From the NCBI RefSeq assembly GCF_000516985.1, contig NW_006917091.1, positions 3,617,022 to 3,681,021 on the forward strand: a stretch of DNA of 64,000 nucleotides, in the 5' to 3' direction. The notes below the pieces were generated by a model. That model did not search any database. It was not told the DNA's origin and saw only the letters and a program-made list of their open reading frames with translations. The position numbers and the translations under genes are program-made. The stretch is from Pestalotiopsis fici W106-1. Its lineage: Eukaryota > Ascomycota > Sordariomycetes > Amphisphaeriales > Sporocadaceae. How positions within the stretch are numbered: the stretch's first letter is position 1; every line of letters starts with the position of its first letter. Shown piece by piece: positions 11,879 through 22,567 of the stretch.

Positions 11879-13511
11879 ATGAATGAAGCAGGAATTGAAC
11901 TTCAGGAATCAGCCAAACTCCTGAACAATGACAGTATCCCCGAGCTGGTTTCGGAAGCCGATCGCAAAATGATTAGGCGAGTCAAATGGAAGACTGACCT
12001 CATCATTCTTCCGTTATTGGTGTCTATTCATTTTCTTGCACAAATGGTAAGTCAAGACAGGCCGTGCAATCGATTTTGAACCAGCATTCGTCTAAAACAA
12101 TTCAGGGACGTTCTGATCTTGCCAATGCCAAAGTCGCGGGTCTAGACGAGGACTTTAATCTCGATGCTAGCAAATACAGCTTGGTCGCGAGTATTCTTCT
12201 CGTTGGCTATCTGCTCTTTCAACTACCGGCGATGCTTCTCATGCGCAAAGTCGGGCCACCGGTCGAGGTATGCATCATATTCAACCATCAACAGCCATTG
12301 ATCCTACCTTAGCTGACTTGTTCAGTTCGCTTGTGCCATGATAGTATGGGGTGTCGTCACCGTATGCACCATCAAAGCTACCAATTACGTACATCTGATG
12401 ATCATCCGCACCCTAGTTGGTGCTTCAGAGGCCTTTATTCAGGGTGCAGTTCTCTACTTGTCATTCTGGTATCCCTACAACGAACTGGCGACCCGGGGTG
12501 CGATCCTTTACTCCTCAGTGGCGTTGGCCGGGACCATCAATGGCTTGCTTGCGTATCTTATTGAAATGAAGCTTGATGGCGTGAACGGCTGGACTGCATG
12601 GCAATGGTAATACTTTGCACGTTGAACCCCTAAGTAGATGTGTCTGCTAATCACAAGTTCGCAGGATATTTTTCATCGAAGGAATCATCCCCATCGCATG
12701 GGCCTTTGTCATCTTGTTCCTTCTCCCCAACACCCCCGAGACTGTCAAATTGTTCTTCACGCCCCAGGAGAAAAAGGTCATCATTGCCCGCAGCCGCGCA
12801 GCACACAACACTGGAGAGAGCAAGATCATTCCGAAACTGATCGTCAAGGTCCTGACCCAGCCCCAATTCTGGTTTGTAGTCTTGATGGACGCGGGAGTCC
12901 ACTTTTGCACAACATCGCTATCCAATTTTATTCCCGACATCATCAAGGGACTAGGCTATGAAAGCATCCAGGCGCAGCTCATGACCGTCATTGTCTACTG
13001 CTCGGCCCTCGTGGGCATCCTCGCCGCCGCGCGCGTCGCCGACAAGCTCCAGAAGAGAGGTCTCATCATCATCATCTGCACCGCCGTGGCCGCCATTGGC
13101 TACGTCTTGCTCCTGACCTTGACCAATGACGCCGCCCGCCTCGCCGCCACCTGCGTCGTGGCCGCCGGCGCGTACCCCATCTCGGTGCTCAGCCTGGTGT
13201 GGATGGCCACCAACAATGTCGGCTACACGTTTCGCGCCAGCGCCGCCGGCATGGTCAATATCTTTTCCCAGCTCATTGCCATTTCGGCCAATTTTGCCTT
13301 TAGCGATCCGCCGTATTACCGCATGGGACTAGGTATATCCCTGGTCATGATTTCCATATCGGGCATCATGGCGGGATTGCAGATCGGATATCTCAGCCTG
13401 ATGAACAAGGTCAAAAGGGCGGAGCAGCATGGAGAGCTGGCTGCGTGGAGGCGACAGCTGACTATTGATGAGATTGGCAACGCTCATCCGGATTTTTTCT
13501 TTTCTTTCTAG
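11879..13511 (+). CDS. MFS transporter, anion:cation symporter (Dal5/allantoate permease-like)
   Basis: Four exons (11879-12046, 12106-12267, 12326-12606, 12665-13511) encode 485 residues with about 12 hydrophobic segments. The introns are 58-59 nt. The ACS family pattern is clear. The charged N-terminal segment ends VKWKTDLIILPLL at helix 1. NAKVAGLDEDFNL follows, then YLLFQLPAMLLMRKVGPP, RTLVGASEAFIQGAVLYLSFWYP, and QWIFFIEGIIPIAWAFVILFLLPNTPE at the end of helix 6. The usual LDRxNIGNA loop is changed here to QMGRSDLANA, so the Arg of that motif is displaced. Family members import organic anions such as allantoate, nicotinate or pantothenate; the substrate here is not predictable. The divergent arrangement with AtuA-DUF4387 suggests it imports the substrate of that pathway. 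The last residues (HPDFFFSF) form a short cytosolic tail. Confidence 0.9.
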
Positions 13512-13885
13512 ATCATGGCGATAGTGTATTAGACACAAGTGCCGGTGTGTATAAAATCATATTTACCTGAGCTGCCTTGACATGACACAACTACTGCAAA
13601 GAGTTACCAGCCAGCCATGGATTCGTCGTGAACCATGACTGTTGAAGAAGAGCGGAAGGAACATTACTGTGCATGATAATCAGTAAACATCGCCGTGTAT
13701 CACCTCCCAGCATAACCACCCTAGAGGCGGATGGTTTAATCTTCATGCCTATATTATCATGGAATCTACATAAACGACATGTGCGCATCTCTATGGGGGC
13801 AGATGCAGTATCCATAACGCCATAATCCAAGCCCCGCTTTGTTGCAGTCCCATTCCTCAACTCCCGGATATCATGAAATGACATC
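13512..13885. other. Convergent intergenic region
   Basis: Holds the 3' ends of the MFS gene and MCM7. The MCM7 reading frame appears to run on through here only if its last intron is ignored. No separate gene is seen. Confidence 0.6.
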
Positions 13886-16503
13886 CTACTCGTCATCGTC
13901 ATCATTGCCACCGGCATTAATGAACACCAGTCTTGTACCATTTCCTGCCGTTTGCCAAACCTATTATTTATCGTTAGTAAATGCAACTCCGATGCAGTTT
14001 GGCACAATAGTCCAAGTAAACTTACATCAATGCTGGCATATTCGTCCAAAGCTGTCAACCATTGATCTTCCGTGAAGCCCTTTGCGAGGACTCTCTCCCT
14101 GACCTTGCGCAGGCTCAACTCAATGGCAGCCTCCTCATCATCATCGTCCACGTCATCAGGACGGCAAGCACCGCTCTCCAAGAATCCCTTGACGAGCTCC
14201 AGAATTCTGGTGTTGACGTCTCTGCCACGCCTTCGTGGTCCCTCGTGGGCAGCCAAGCTTTCCTTACTGGCTTCGATCAGGCGCAGAGCCTCATCAACAT
14301 CGTCCTGGTCGACAGAGTCTGCAAATCGCAGACGTGCCAAAGCCTGTGCCAGACGGACGACACCGAGTAGTGTACGAGGAGTGGTGTGAGCAAAGTTCTG
14401 GCCCTTGGACTCGGCGGTCTTCTGAGCCTTTCGCAAGCGCACGTATGTCTTGGTCAGGTACTCGGTGACAGTCTCGGGAACCGTAGGGCGGTACGTTCGC
14501 GCCTTGGCGACGTAGGCTCGGACTTCATGCGGAGTGAACACGACATTCGGCACCTCACCGTTGCTGTTGGCTGCAGCCGACGTCGGGTTGTTGGCGTAGA
14601 GGTCGGGATGCTTGCTGTGCATGTGTACGTAGGCGACGTGCTTCGCAAGTTGAGCATCACTCTCACGCGTCGGGGTATCAAGAAGGAGGAAGAGAACATC
14701 GAAACGAGACAAAAGGGCAGCAGGAAGATTAATGTTCTCCACTGGCGAGATACGAGGGTTGTAGCGGCCATAAATGGGATTGGCGGCGGCGAGGATAGAT
14801 GTTCGGGCGTTGAGAGTCGTCGAGATTCCAGCCTTGGAGATGGAAATCGTCTGCTGCTCCATGACTTCGTGAATGGCGGTTCTGTCGTTGTCATCCATCT
14901 TGTCGAACTCATCGATACAGCAGATACCGTTGTCAGCAAGGACGAGGGCACCGCCTTCGAGGACCATCTCATCTGTGACAGGGTCACGCATCACAGCGGC
15001 TGTGAGACCAACACCACTGGAGCCACGGCCGGAGGTATATACACCTCGAGGGGCGACCTTTGAGATGTACTTTAGAAGTTGCGACTTGGCTACACCAGGA
15101 TCACCCATCAGACAGATGTTGATGTCGCCACGAATGCGCATACCATCACCCATCTCCTTAGTAACACCACCAACGAGCAAAAGCAGCAAGGCCTTCTTGA
15201 CATCCAGATGTCCAAAAATCTCGGGAGCGATAGATTTGGCCAGCATCTCGTACACGGCACCAGATTGGCTGAAAGTCTGGATCCTGCGGAGGAGTCTGTC
15301 GTCAATAACCATCGCCTCGTAGGCCTTCTTGTGCTGGGCAATATGGTGAGCCTCCAGGTACGTGTCGGTGAGAAGTCCAGCACGCATGGCCTTGAAGCCC
15401 GTGTAGGGAGTCGGCAAGAAGATACCAGAGATGTCCACAATGTCACCGGGGTTGACTTGACGAACAGTGCTTCCGTAGCACATGATTGTCAACGTTCGAG
15501 GGATTTGACCAATTGGGACCTGCTCGGCCATCTCTTGAACCTTGACCTCCTGGAACGGCAAGAACTTGGAGGCACGAGATGATTGGAATAGCTGGCCCTT
15601 GGACTGATTTTCCTTGCACTCCTTGGAAGGACATGTCGTCAAAGGTGCGTATGACTTGTCATTGACCGGCTGGAAGATTTCGCAACCACAGCGATCGCAC
15701 GTGTAAGCGCCAACCTGGACAATGGGCTTCACATCGGATACCCTTGTCGCAATGCCACGGATTGTGATGAGGTGCCCAAGATGTTCACCACGAACTTGTC
15801 GCACGGCAAGGGCCTTGACCGGCTTCTCTTGAGTGGAGGTCCTTGGCTTGAAGACCAGGGTGTATCGGCGCGTGAGTTGGGCGGGAAAGGTCGACTCCAA
15901 CATGTCCGGGTTGTTAGTACTCTCTGCTAGTTGAGCCACCTCGCGGTTTCTGGCCTGTCGCCTCTCCATGATGACATCCAACACGTCGTCTTTGAAGCTG
16001 ACGCCTGTCGCGGGAGGAGGCATCTTGTTGTCGATAGCTCTCGAAATGAGCTCAACGTAATGTTTTGTGTTTCCCTCGATAGAGTCGACGAGCTTGAGTG
16101 TGCGAGCTTCATCGCTTTCTGATTCCCACTACAAGACAATGGAATGTTAGTTTCATAACAAGGTAGGCCGAAGGAGGAGAGAGTATGGCCATACAGTGAC
16201 TATGTCGTCAAGATCTATCAGCACTTCGTCAAGCTCGCGGTTTGCCAGCTGCTGCATCAATTCGGCATATTTGTGCTTGGGTTGCCTCTTGGCGGCCTTT
16301 TGCCTCCGGCGTTGATCATGGGCATTGTCATCCTCGTCCATAAAGTCGTACTCATCGCTCAAGTCGTCCTCATCGATGCTGATCTGGCCGATGGCGTGGG
16401 TGATGCTCTCCTGCGGGGAGGTCTTGAAGTGCGTGAGGAAGTCTTCGAAGGCATTTTGTTGCGCCTCGTAGTCGACATAGTTGCGGGCCTGAAGAAGGGC
16501 CAT
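13886..16503 (-). CDS. MCM7: DNA replication licensing factor MCM7
   Basis: Subunit of the MCM2-7 replicative helicase, loaded at origins and acting in the nucleus. Three exons (16503-16195, 16128-14026, 13960-13886; introns 66 and 65 nt) give 828 residues. A zinc-binding set is seen at Cys247, Cys250, Cys269 and Cys274 (CDRC..CPSKEC). The AAA+ core has the MCM-type Walker A GDPGVAKS at about 445-452, Walker [10 protein letters not shown] with Asp509-Glu510, and the arginine finger SRFD at about 577-580. The winged-helix C-terminus ends in a short acidic tail (GGNDDDDE). The N-terminal exon carries an acidic stretch before the first intron. Reading straight through the last intron would add an unlike tail of about 100 residues, so the spliced end is preferred. 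It diverges from PEX1, and ACGCG cores upstream fit cell-cycle control. Confidence 0.96.
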
Positions 16504-17180
16504 GATGGGCAGTCAATTGCCTCTGCCGTCACTCCTGAATAGATTTTCGAGGACTTTGAAGTCGAAAATAGGAATGCGCCGGAGGAGAGATGACGCGGAC
16601 GGCTGCAAAGATGTCGCAAAGAGAACGAATTCGAGCCTTTCAGTCTAGACCCACGGGAGGTTGGCATCAATTTCAAAAGCTCGACGCGACAGGGGGCCGC
16701 GCGCTAAGGTTAATTGAAACGCGTCGACTGCCCCTCGACGCGACAGTTTGGCGATTTGGGCATAAAGCCATATCTCGTATTACTTCAGACCAGCCTAGGC
16801 ACAATTGGCGTATGGACTGTGCAACCAACGAACAGCTGGACGTTGGAGATAATGCTCCATGCATGGCCTAGCGACCATGCATAAAATTAGCATAAGCCAC
16901 AATAACCGTTCAGTCAGCTCCAGTTGCGTGCATGCAAACGTCTGAAGCGCATTAATGGCCCACTGCCTCGGCTACGGCACATGTCTACCCACTACAACCC
17001 CCCAACCCCGGCCGAAGCTACCTTACCTTAGGTATGGCCCGCCGAAGCTCACGCTCCGGATTACAGATTGTACCGTGAACTCGATGAAGCACCCCAATCC
17101 ATTGCTCGACGACATGTAACTGCTCCAATTCTACGTCGCAACGATCGCACGAATCTCCTTCGCAAGTGTTCTGACCTACA
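16504..17180. other. Divergent promoter region MCM7 / PEX1
   Basis: Between the two start codons; contains the ACGCG cluster and, on the PEX1 side, an unremarkable leader. No further open frame is convincing. Confidence 0.6.
16593..16742. promoter_or_regulatory. Cluster of ACGCG (MCB-like) elements upstream of MCM7
   Basis: ACGCG cores are at 16593-16597, 16684-16688, 16719-16723 (as full ACGCGT) and 16738-16742. Two lie inside an exact 13-bp direct repeat, CTCGACGCGACAG, at 16680-16692 and 16734-16746, which brackets the ACGCGT. ACGCGT is the MluI cell-cycle box bound by MBF in yeasts and typical of replication genes. Binding here is inferred; the elements could also serve PEX1. Confidence 0.6.
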
Positions 17181-20100
17181 ATGGCCTCCCGCAAGAACGC
17201 GCAGTCAACTGCTGCCGAAATATCTCTCGTACACCTGAAGAACTGCCTCGTGAATCTTCCCTCCTCGCTCGTCTCTCTGCTCCTCAATATCAACACTCCG
17301 GTGCAAGATGTGGTCGTCGAACTCAGCTACAGAGCGCTCGCTCCAAGCGGCTCGTCTCAAAGTAATGGCACGCAGTCACAACGCTCAATCTTTGTGGGCT
17401 GGACGGGCATGCCGAGTAAACGCAAACTTGCATCACTAGTTGGTCGCGATGGCATCAGTGCTTCCCGCACTGGTGGTAGGGACCAGGAAGTAGCCTCGGT
17501 TGAGATAGATGCTTCCTTGGCCGGGACTCTTGGACTACAGGATGGCCAGAAGGTCATGGCCATCATACATGTTGATCCGCCGCTCGCCCATACTGTCAAC
17601 ATTGAACCACTTACACCCGAGGACTGGGAGATAATAGAGCTGCACGCGACCTTTTTGGAACTTCACATGCTCTCTCAGATTCGCGCCCTCCCGAATCCCC
17701 TCTATAGCCCCGGTCAAGGACAGGCCCCTTCGCCTCATCCCCTTACACTGCATCTATCGCCGACGTCCACGGCCAATGTCAAGGTGCTATCATTAGAACC
17801 AGCACCAACCGCCGACACACCGTTTGTCAAGATTGCGCCCAACGCCGAAGTCATTGTCGCTCCCAAGACGCGAGCGAAGCCTTCCAAGACAAGCCGTGAA
17901 AGTCGAAGTGTTGGAGGTACATCTAGAAGAAGTGGGAAAAGCTCCGCTAGCACTGCTAGGCGGAGGAGTCAGCGCGAAGAAAAGAAAGTGGCATTGTTCC
18001 TCAGGGGTGTGGACAGATATTTGTGTGATGAGTGGTTCGACGAAGATGTTGACACATCTGACCTGACTGTATGGGTAGATCGTGACCTGCTCTTGTCCAA
18101 GGATTTCAGAGGAGTCAATTATGTTTCAGTCAATGTGGTCAAGCCGGCTGGGCTGCAGCCACCAATCGACCCTCAAAAGCAGCAGCAGGAAGCCGCCGCA
18201 AATGCAGAGGCAGTAAAGTCCAGTGAAAAGGTTATTGCAAACCTCCGTCCGTGGGATGATCTGCCCGACAGCCAGACTATCACGTTGTCTTCCAATTTGT
18301 GCGCAACACTGAATTGCTCCGGCATGGTTGGTGGAATCATCAAGATCGAGCCGGCATCTCAACCCATCACGCGAAGTACCGTGCAAAGTCTCAAGATCTA
18401 TCCTTACCAAACAGCCAGCTCTAGAAGCTCAGAGGGCTTGCGATTCGGTGGCGAGTCCAAGTCTGAGAAGGAAGAGGCCGCAAAGACGATCACACGTATT
18501 TATAGTGGTGCCAAAAGCCAAGGCTTCCTCTCCGGACCCTTGACCGATGGCATGGTGCTTCCGCTCAGCAAAGATTTGGAAGCACCGCAAGGCTGGGAAG
18601 GAGGCGTCCTGAAGTTTGATCCTCCCATCATTTCTACCGGCTCCAAAGAGCCAACGAGCTGGTGCTTGGGATCCGACAAGTCCTTTCCACTTGATGTTCA
18701 GCCGCCAATAACCAAGCCGTCTGGATCAGACGAGCTTGAGCAAACGGGCGGGGATCTTGCTACTGATTCAATCCTCGTTGGCATCGACACTTTGTTAACA
18801 GAAGTCAAGTCTCACCTATCGCATATGTCCTCCATATTGTTGTCTGGCGCATTGGGATCCGGAAAAACATCTGTTGCAAAGTCTGTGGGCGAGGACTTGC
18901 GTAAAGACTATCTCTTCCACACCACCTACTTCCCTTGCAGGCGTCTGGTCAATGACGAGAGCAGGATATCGACAATCAAAGAGACACTCAACAGGGTTTT
19001 CATGCGGGCTAGCTGGGGTGCGCGACTGGGCGGCAAGGCTATTGTCATCCTAGATGATCTCGACAAATTATGTCCTGCAGAGACAGAGCTCCAAGTAGGT
19101 AACGACAACGGACGAAGCCGTCAAATCAGCGAGATAATCGTCTCCATAGTCCGCCAGTACTGCACACGTGAGAGCAACGTGGTACTGCTCGCTACAGCAC
19201 AGGGCAAGGATTCGCTGAATACCGTGATTATCGGTGGTCATGTGGTGCGCGAGATCGTTGATCTGAAGGCCCCTGACAAGCACGGCCGGAGACGAGTGAT
19301 GGAAACTGTAGTCAATCAATATACAGTTTCCCCTTCGTCGCTCGACAAGCAGGACTCGGACCACAGTCGCCCTACCACGGCAGATGGCAGTGCGAGAAGT
19401 GCGGACGGCGAAGCGTGGATGGATGGTGGCAGTCAGCCAAGTAGAAGGGGCTCCGCCGCCAATACGGCCTCGGACGGCTTTCTTCTAGATCCCGAACTCG
19501 ATTTCCTCGACATCGCTGGCGAGACCGATGGTTACATGCCAGGTGATTTGATATTGCTAGTTGCAAGAGCTCGTAATGAGGCCCTCATACGCTCTGTCAG
19601 CGAGAACCCGTCCAACAAATCGATGGATATCGTGCAGCTTAGTCGAGTAGACTTTGACAATGCTCTCAAAGGATTCACACCAGCCTCCCTGCGAAATGTA
19701 ACACTACAGTCATCGACCACGACCTTCTCCTCAATCGGTGGACTAACAGAAACGCGGCGTATCCTGCTGGAAACACTTCAATACCCTACAAAATACGCGC
19801 CCATTTTTGCGCAATGCCCCCTTCGACTACGCTCCGGACTGCTGCTGTATGGATTTCCTGGATGCGGCAAAACCCTCTTGGCATCAGCTGTCGCTGGCGA
19901 GTGTGGCCTCAATTTCATCAGTGTCAAGGGCCCGGAGATTTTGAACAAGTACATTGGAGCCTCCGAGAAGAGTGTGCGCGACTTATTTGAAAGAGCAAGC
20001 GCGGCAAAGCCCTGTGTCCTCTTCTTCGACGAGTTCGATTCGATTGCACCAAAACGTGGCCATGATTCGACAGGTGTGACCGATCGTGTGGTGAACCAGC

Positions 20101-20900
20101 TTCTGACTCAGATGGATGGCGCAGAAGGACTCAGTGGTGTTTACGTATTGGCTGCTACCTCTCGTCCCGATCTCATTGATCCAGCTTTGCTCAGACCTGG
20201 ACGTCTGGACAAGAGTCTTCTGTGTGACTTTCCGGATATCGACGAAAGGATAGACATACTTCAGGCCCTGGCGTCAAAGGTCAAAATGTCCCAAGAGGTC
20301 TTGGGCTCCCAGGATGCACTCCGCGACCTGGGCCTCCGGACTGAAGGCTTTACTGGCGCCGACATTCAAGCTCTGATCAGTAATGCTCAACTTGAAGCCA
20401 TCCACGATGTCTTGAGCGATGTGGACCTTCAACCGTCAAGCAAATCTCGACCGTCTGCTGCAACGAAGGTGAATCCTGCCGCGCAATCGAGGAACTTTGT
20501 TCAATTCCGTTACGGTGCCGAGGAGGCAATGGCGGACGAGAAAGAACGGGCAGCAAAAGGTTACAACAGGTCGTCCGAGCTAGCTGAGAATGCTGCCATC
20601 GCTGCCAAGCTGCAAGATATCAAGCTTGCCAAGAGGAAAGCCAAGTACATGCAGAAGGGCGCTGCCAACCTAACGAACGGCCACAACGCCGGCAAGGGAA
20701 ACAAGAGTGATGGGGCTGGGGAAGTCATCATAGGCTGGAAACACATTATCAAGGCGCTTGAAGGCACCAGGGCCAGTATCAGCACTCAAGAGCGAAACCG
20801 ACTTGAAAGAATCTACCACGAGTTTGTGGTTGGTAGAAGTGGTGAGATGCGAGATGGCCAAGGTAGTATGGAAATTGGTGGCCGAAGTAGCCTTATGTAG
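17181..20900 (+). CDS. PEX1: Peroxisomal biogenesis AAA-ATPase PEX1
   Basis: Single exon, 1239 residues. With PEX6 it forms the hexameric motor that pulls the ubiquitinated receptor PEX5 out of the peroxisome membrane. The N-terminal domain opens with LVHLKNCLVNLP. A basic, Ser-rich linker lies near residues 225-265. The first ATPase domain keeps a P-loop GALGSGKT at about 556-563 and a Walker B-like VILDDLDKL. The second has GFPGCGKT at 891-898, Walker B FFDEFDS with Asp950-Glu951, and the SRH ending RPDLIDPALLRPGRLD. A low-complexity insert (about residues 710-755) separates the two. The more degenerate first and canonical second domain is the PEX1/PEX6 pattern, and the N-terminal motif favours PEX1. 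ATG 17181 is the first good start (acaATGgc). Confidence 0.92.
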   Translation: MASRKNAQSTAAEISLVHLKNCLVNLPSSLVSLLLNINTPVQDVVVELSYRALAPSGSSQSNGTQSQRSIFVGWTGMPSKRKLASLVGRDGISASRTGGRDQEVASVEIDASLAGTLGLQDGQKVMAIIHVDPPLAHTVNIEPLTPEDWEIIELHATFLELHMLSQIRALPNPLYSPGQGQAPSPHPLTLHLSPTSTANVKVLSLEPAPTADTPFVKIAPNAEVIVAPKTRAKPSKTSRESRSVGGTSRRSGKSSASTARRRSQREEKKVALFLRGVDRYLCDEWFDEDVDTSDLTVWVDRDLLLSKDFRGVNYVSVNVVKPAGLQPPIDPQKQQQEAAANAEAVKSSEKVIANLRPWDDLPDSQTITLSSNLCATLNCSGMVGGIIKIEPASQPITRSTVQSLKIYPYQTASSRSSEGLRFGGESKSEKEEAAKTITRIYSGAKSQGFLSGPLTDGMVLPLSKDLEAPQGWEGGVLKFDPPIISTGSKEPTSWCLGSDKSFPLDVQPPITKPSGSDELEQTGGDLATDSILVGIDTLLTEVKSHLSHMSSILLSGALGSGKTSVAKSVGEDLRKDYLFHTTYFPCRRLVNDESRISTIKETLNRVFMRASWGARLGGKAIVILDDLDKLCPAETELQVGNDNGRSRQISEIIVSIVRQYCTRESNVVLLATAQGKDSLNTVIIGGHVVREIVDLKAPDKHGRRRVMETVVNQYTVSPSSLDKQDSDHSRPTTADGSARSADGEAWMDGGSQPSRRGSAANTASDGFLLDPELDFLDIAGETDGYMPGDLILLVARARNEALIRSVSENPSNKSMDIVQLSRVDFDNALKGFTPASLRNVTLQSSTTTFSSIGGLTETRRILLETLQYPTKYAPIFAQCPLRLRSGLLLYGFPGCGKTLLASAVAGECGLNFISVKGPEILNKYIGASEKSVRDLFERASAAKPCVLFFDEFDSIAPKRGHDSTGVTDRVVNQLLTQMDGAEGLSGVYVLAATSRPDLIDPALLRPGRLDKSLLCDFPDIDERIDILQALASKVKMSQEVLGSQDALRDLGLRTEGFTGADIQALISNAQLEAIHDVLSDVDLQPSSKSRPSAATKVNPAAQSRNFVQFRYGAEEAMADEKERAAKGYNRSSELAENAAIAAKLQDIKLAKRKAKYMQKGAANLTNGHNAGKGNKSDGAGEVIIGWKHIIKALEGTRASISTQERNRLERIYHEFVVGRSGEMRDGQGSMEIGGRSSLM

Positions 20901-22567
20901 AGCCACCTCCTGGACGGGAGAGCTGCTATTCGTAGGTAGCATTTATTATCAAATTTAATCCTTTACAGCCATGTGATACAGTGGGTTCGCAAAAGTCCTT
21001 TGCTTTTTTTGCTGTAGTCATTGAAATGCAATTGGTGGCAGCGATACACGCAGAAAATAGCCAAGCCACGTTCGGGGTCATGATACACAACAAACCACAA
21101 TGCATTGAATGCTTCTACAGAAAGTTGAACAAGGTCATCTCTAGAGTCGAAATGAGTCATGGTGCAGTGACAAGTCTTTTCACTTTTAACACGAAAGACT
21201 GTATGTGAAGTTGATTTATTTCAGGAACTCGTTTGCATCTGCAAACAAAGCTGAGTACCAGAGTGGAAGTTTGTAGTCCAGTCAACAGGAGAATATCTAC
21301 ATTAATAACAAGGCTGCTTCATTTCTAGGCTCTCGGGTTGTCAAGACTCGGTACACCTGTAGCTATTGGAGGGGCTTAAGCTTAAAAGTCGTGTGTCTTG
21401 ATAGGCTCGTGCTATTCTGGCGCTAGTCCGAAAGCAATTAGCGCCAGAAGCTCCCTGTCTGGCAACGGTAATTCAGTTGTCTGTGCGTGCATCACGCCTT
21501 GAACGACTTCCACCTTTCCTCTATAGAGTAGATCAAGCTCTTGGTGCCGGCACCACCACAACAAGGACAAAATCCAGCGAGTTTTAATGTATTTCGGATC
21601 GGATACTGCTTCTGTGCATCACTGAGAGAAATTTCGGCCGATTCGGATTGATCTGCGTCGACAATTGATGAAGTGAAAGCCGGCAGAATAGGGGTGGACT
21701 CAGCTCAGGTCGACTGATAACTTTCTATATCGGTGACAGTCTCGACAGCTTCATTTCCGGCGCGCCGCCCGCAGGCTCCAGGCAGTGGGCAGCCTCAGGC
21801 ATCACTTGTCCAAATAATCACAGCTGTGTCGTTTGAAACATACTCTTGTAAGTCACCATGCCGTCTTCAACTTTCACTCATTCTCTCGCGCCGAACCCTT
21901 CACCATTTTCGAATTTCACTGCCCGTTCCCTTGCGCTCTCAATCTTCAAGCTCGTCGTCGAAATCTGCCATTTTCCTGTCTGTATACCCTCAGTTCATTT
22001 GTTATATTGCTTCTCTTCCTTTCACCATGTCTTTTGCTCGCCCGAATTTCAAGGATTTGCCCCAAAAAGATGTCAAGGCCTATCATAGTGTCTTCGGTGA
22101 AGTGATCGAAGAGATCCCCATGTTTGCAAGCGTGCCATCACAGCATCATAGGCAAGTTGCCGGTGTATATATCACCATATATCATTTCCATACTTCATCT
22201 TCAAGTCATTCACCCTGGTGGTCATCGGCGCTGGTGATTGGTCTACAAAGGATCTGTTACACTTCCTGTTCCATCAAGCACAGGACTGCACAGCATAGCA
22301 CGCATGCCACCACCGCGTCGCCTTCAACTCCCCAAGCAGCCGTCAAGGTCCCCATCGTCAAGGTCCCCGTCGTCAAACAATCAGCCAGGCCCTTAGCTTC
22401 CTACAGAACAAGGCACAATCTGCTTCAACCCCACGTCCTGGTTAGCTGTCGAGTTTTTCCATCCCACCTTTTCTATTTCTTCCAAGCCTGTTTCCATCCA
22501 AGCCTGTTTCCATCCAACCTCTACCACATCATCATCACAAAACAGCTTGGCCTCCTGTTTTGCCCTC
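20901..22567. other. Long intergenic region with an 11-bp inverted repeat
   Basis: A perfect inverted repeat lies at 21415-21449: TTCTGGCGCTA, a 13-nt spacer, and TAGCGCCAGAA. A palindrome TTAAGCTTAA is nearby. Further right, 22337-22380 holds a short 15-bp tandem (GTCAAGGTCCCC core) and about 22480-22515 a 16-bp tandem (CCAAGCCTGTTTCCAT). A C/T-rich open frame from 21733 to 22668 is not taken as a gene. Most of the right half is presumably the promoter and leader of the kinase gene. Confidence 0.5.

Noticed and set aside
13591..13885. Read-through C-terminus of MCM7
   Set aside because: It ignores an intron with canonical borders (14025-13961) after which the expected VWQ..acidic end appears.
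14386..15063. 225-codon plus-strand frame
   Set aside because: Antisense to the MCM7 ATPase core; no independent features.
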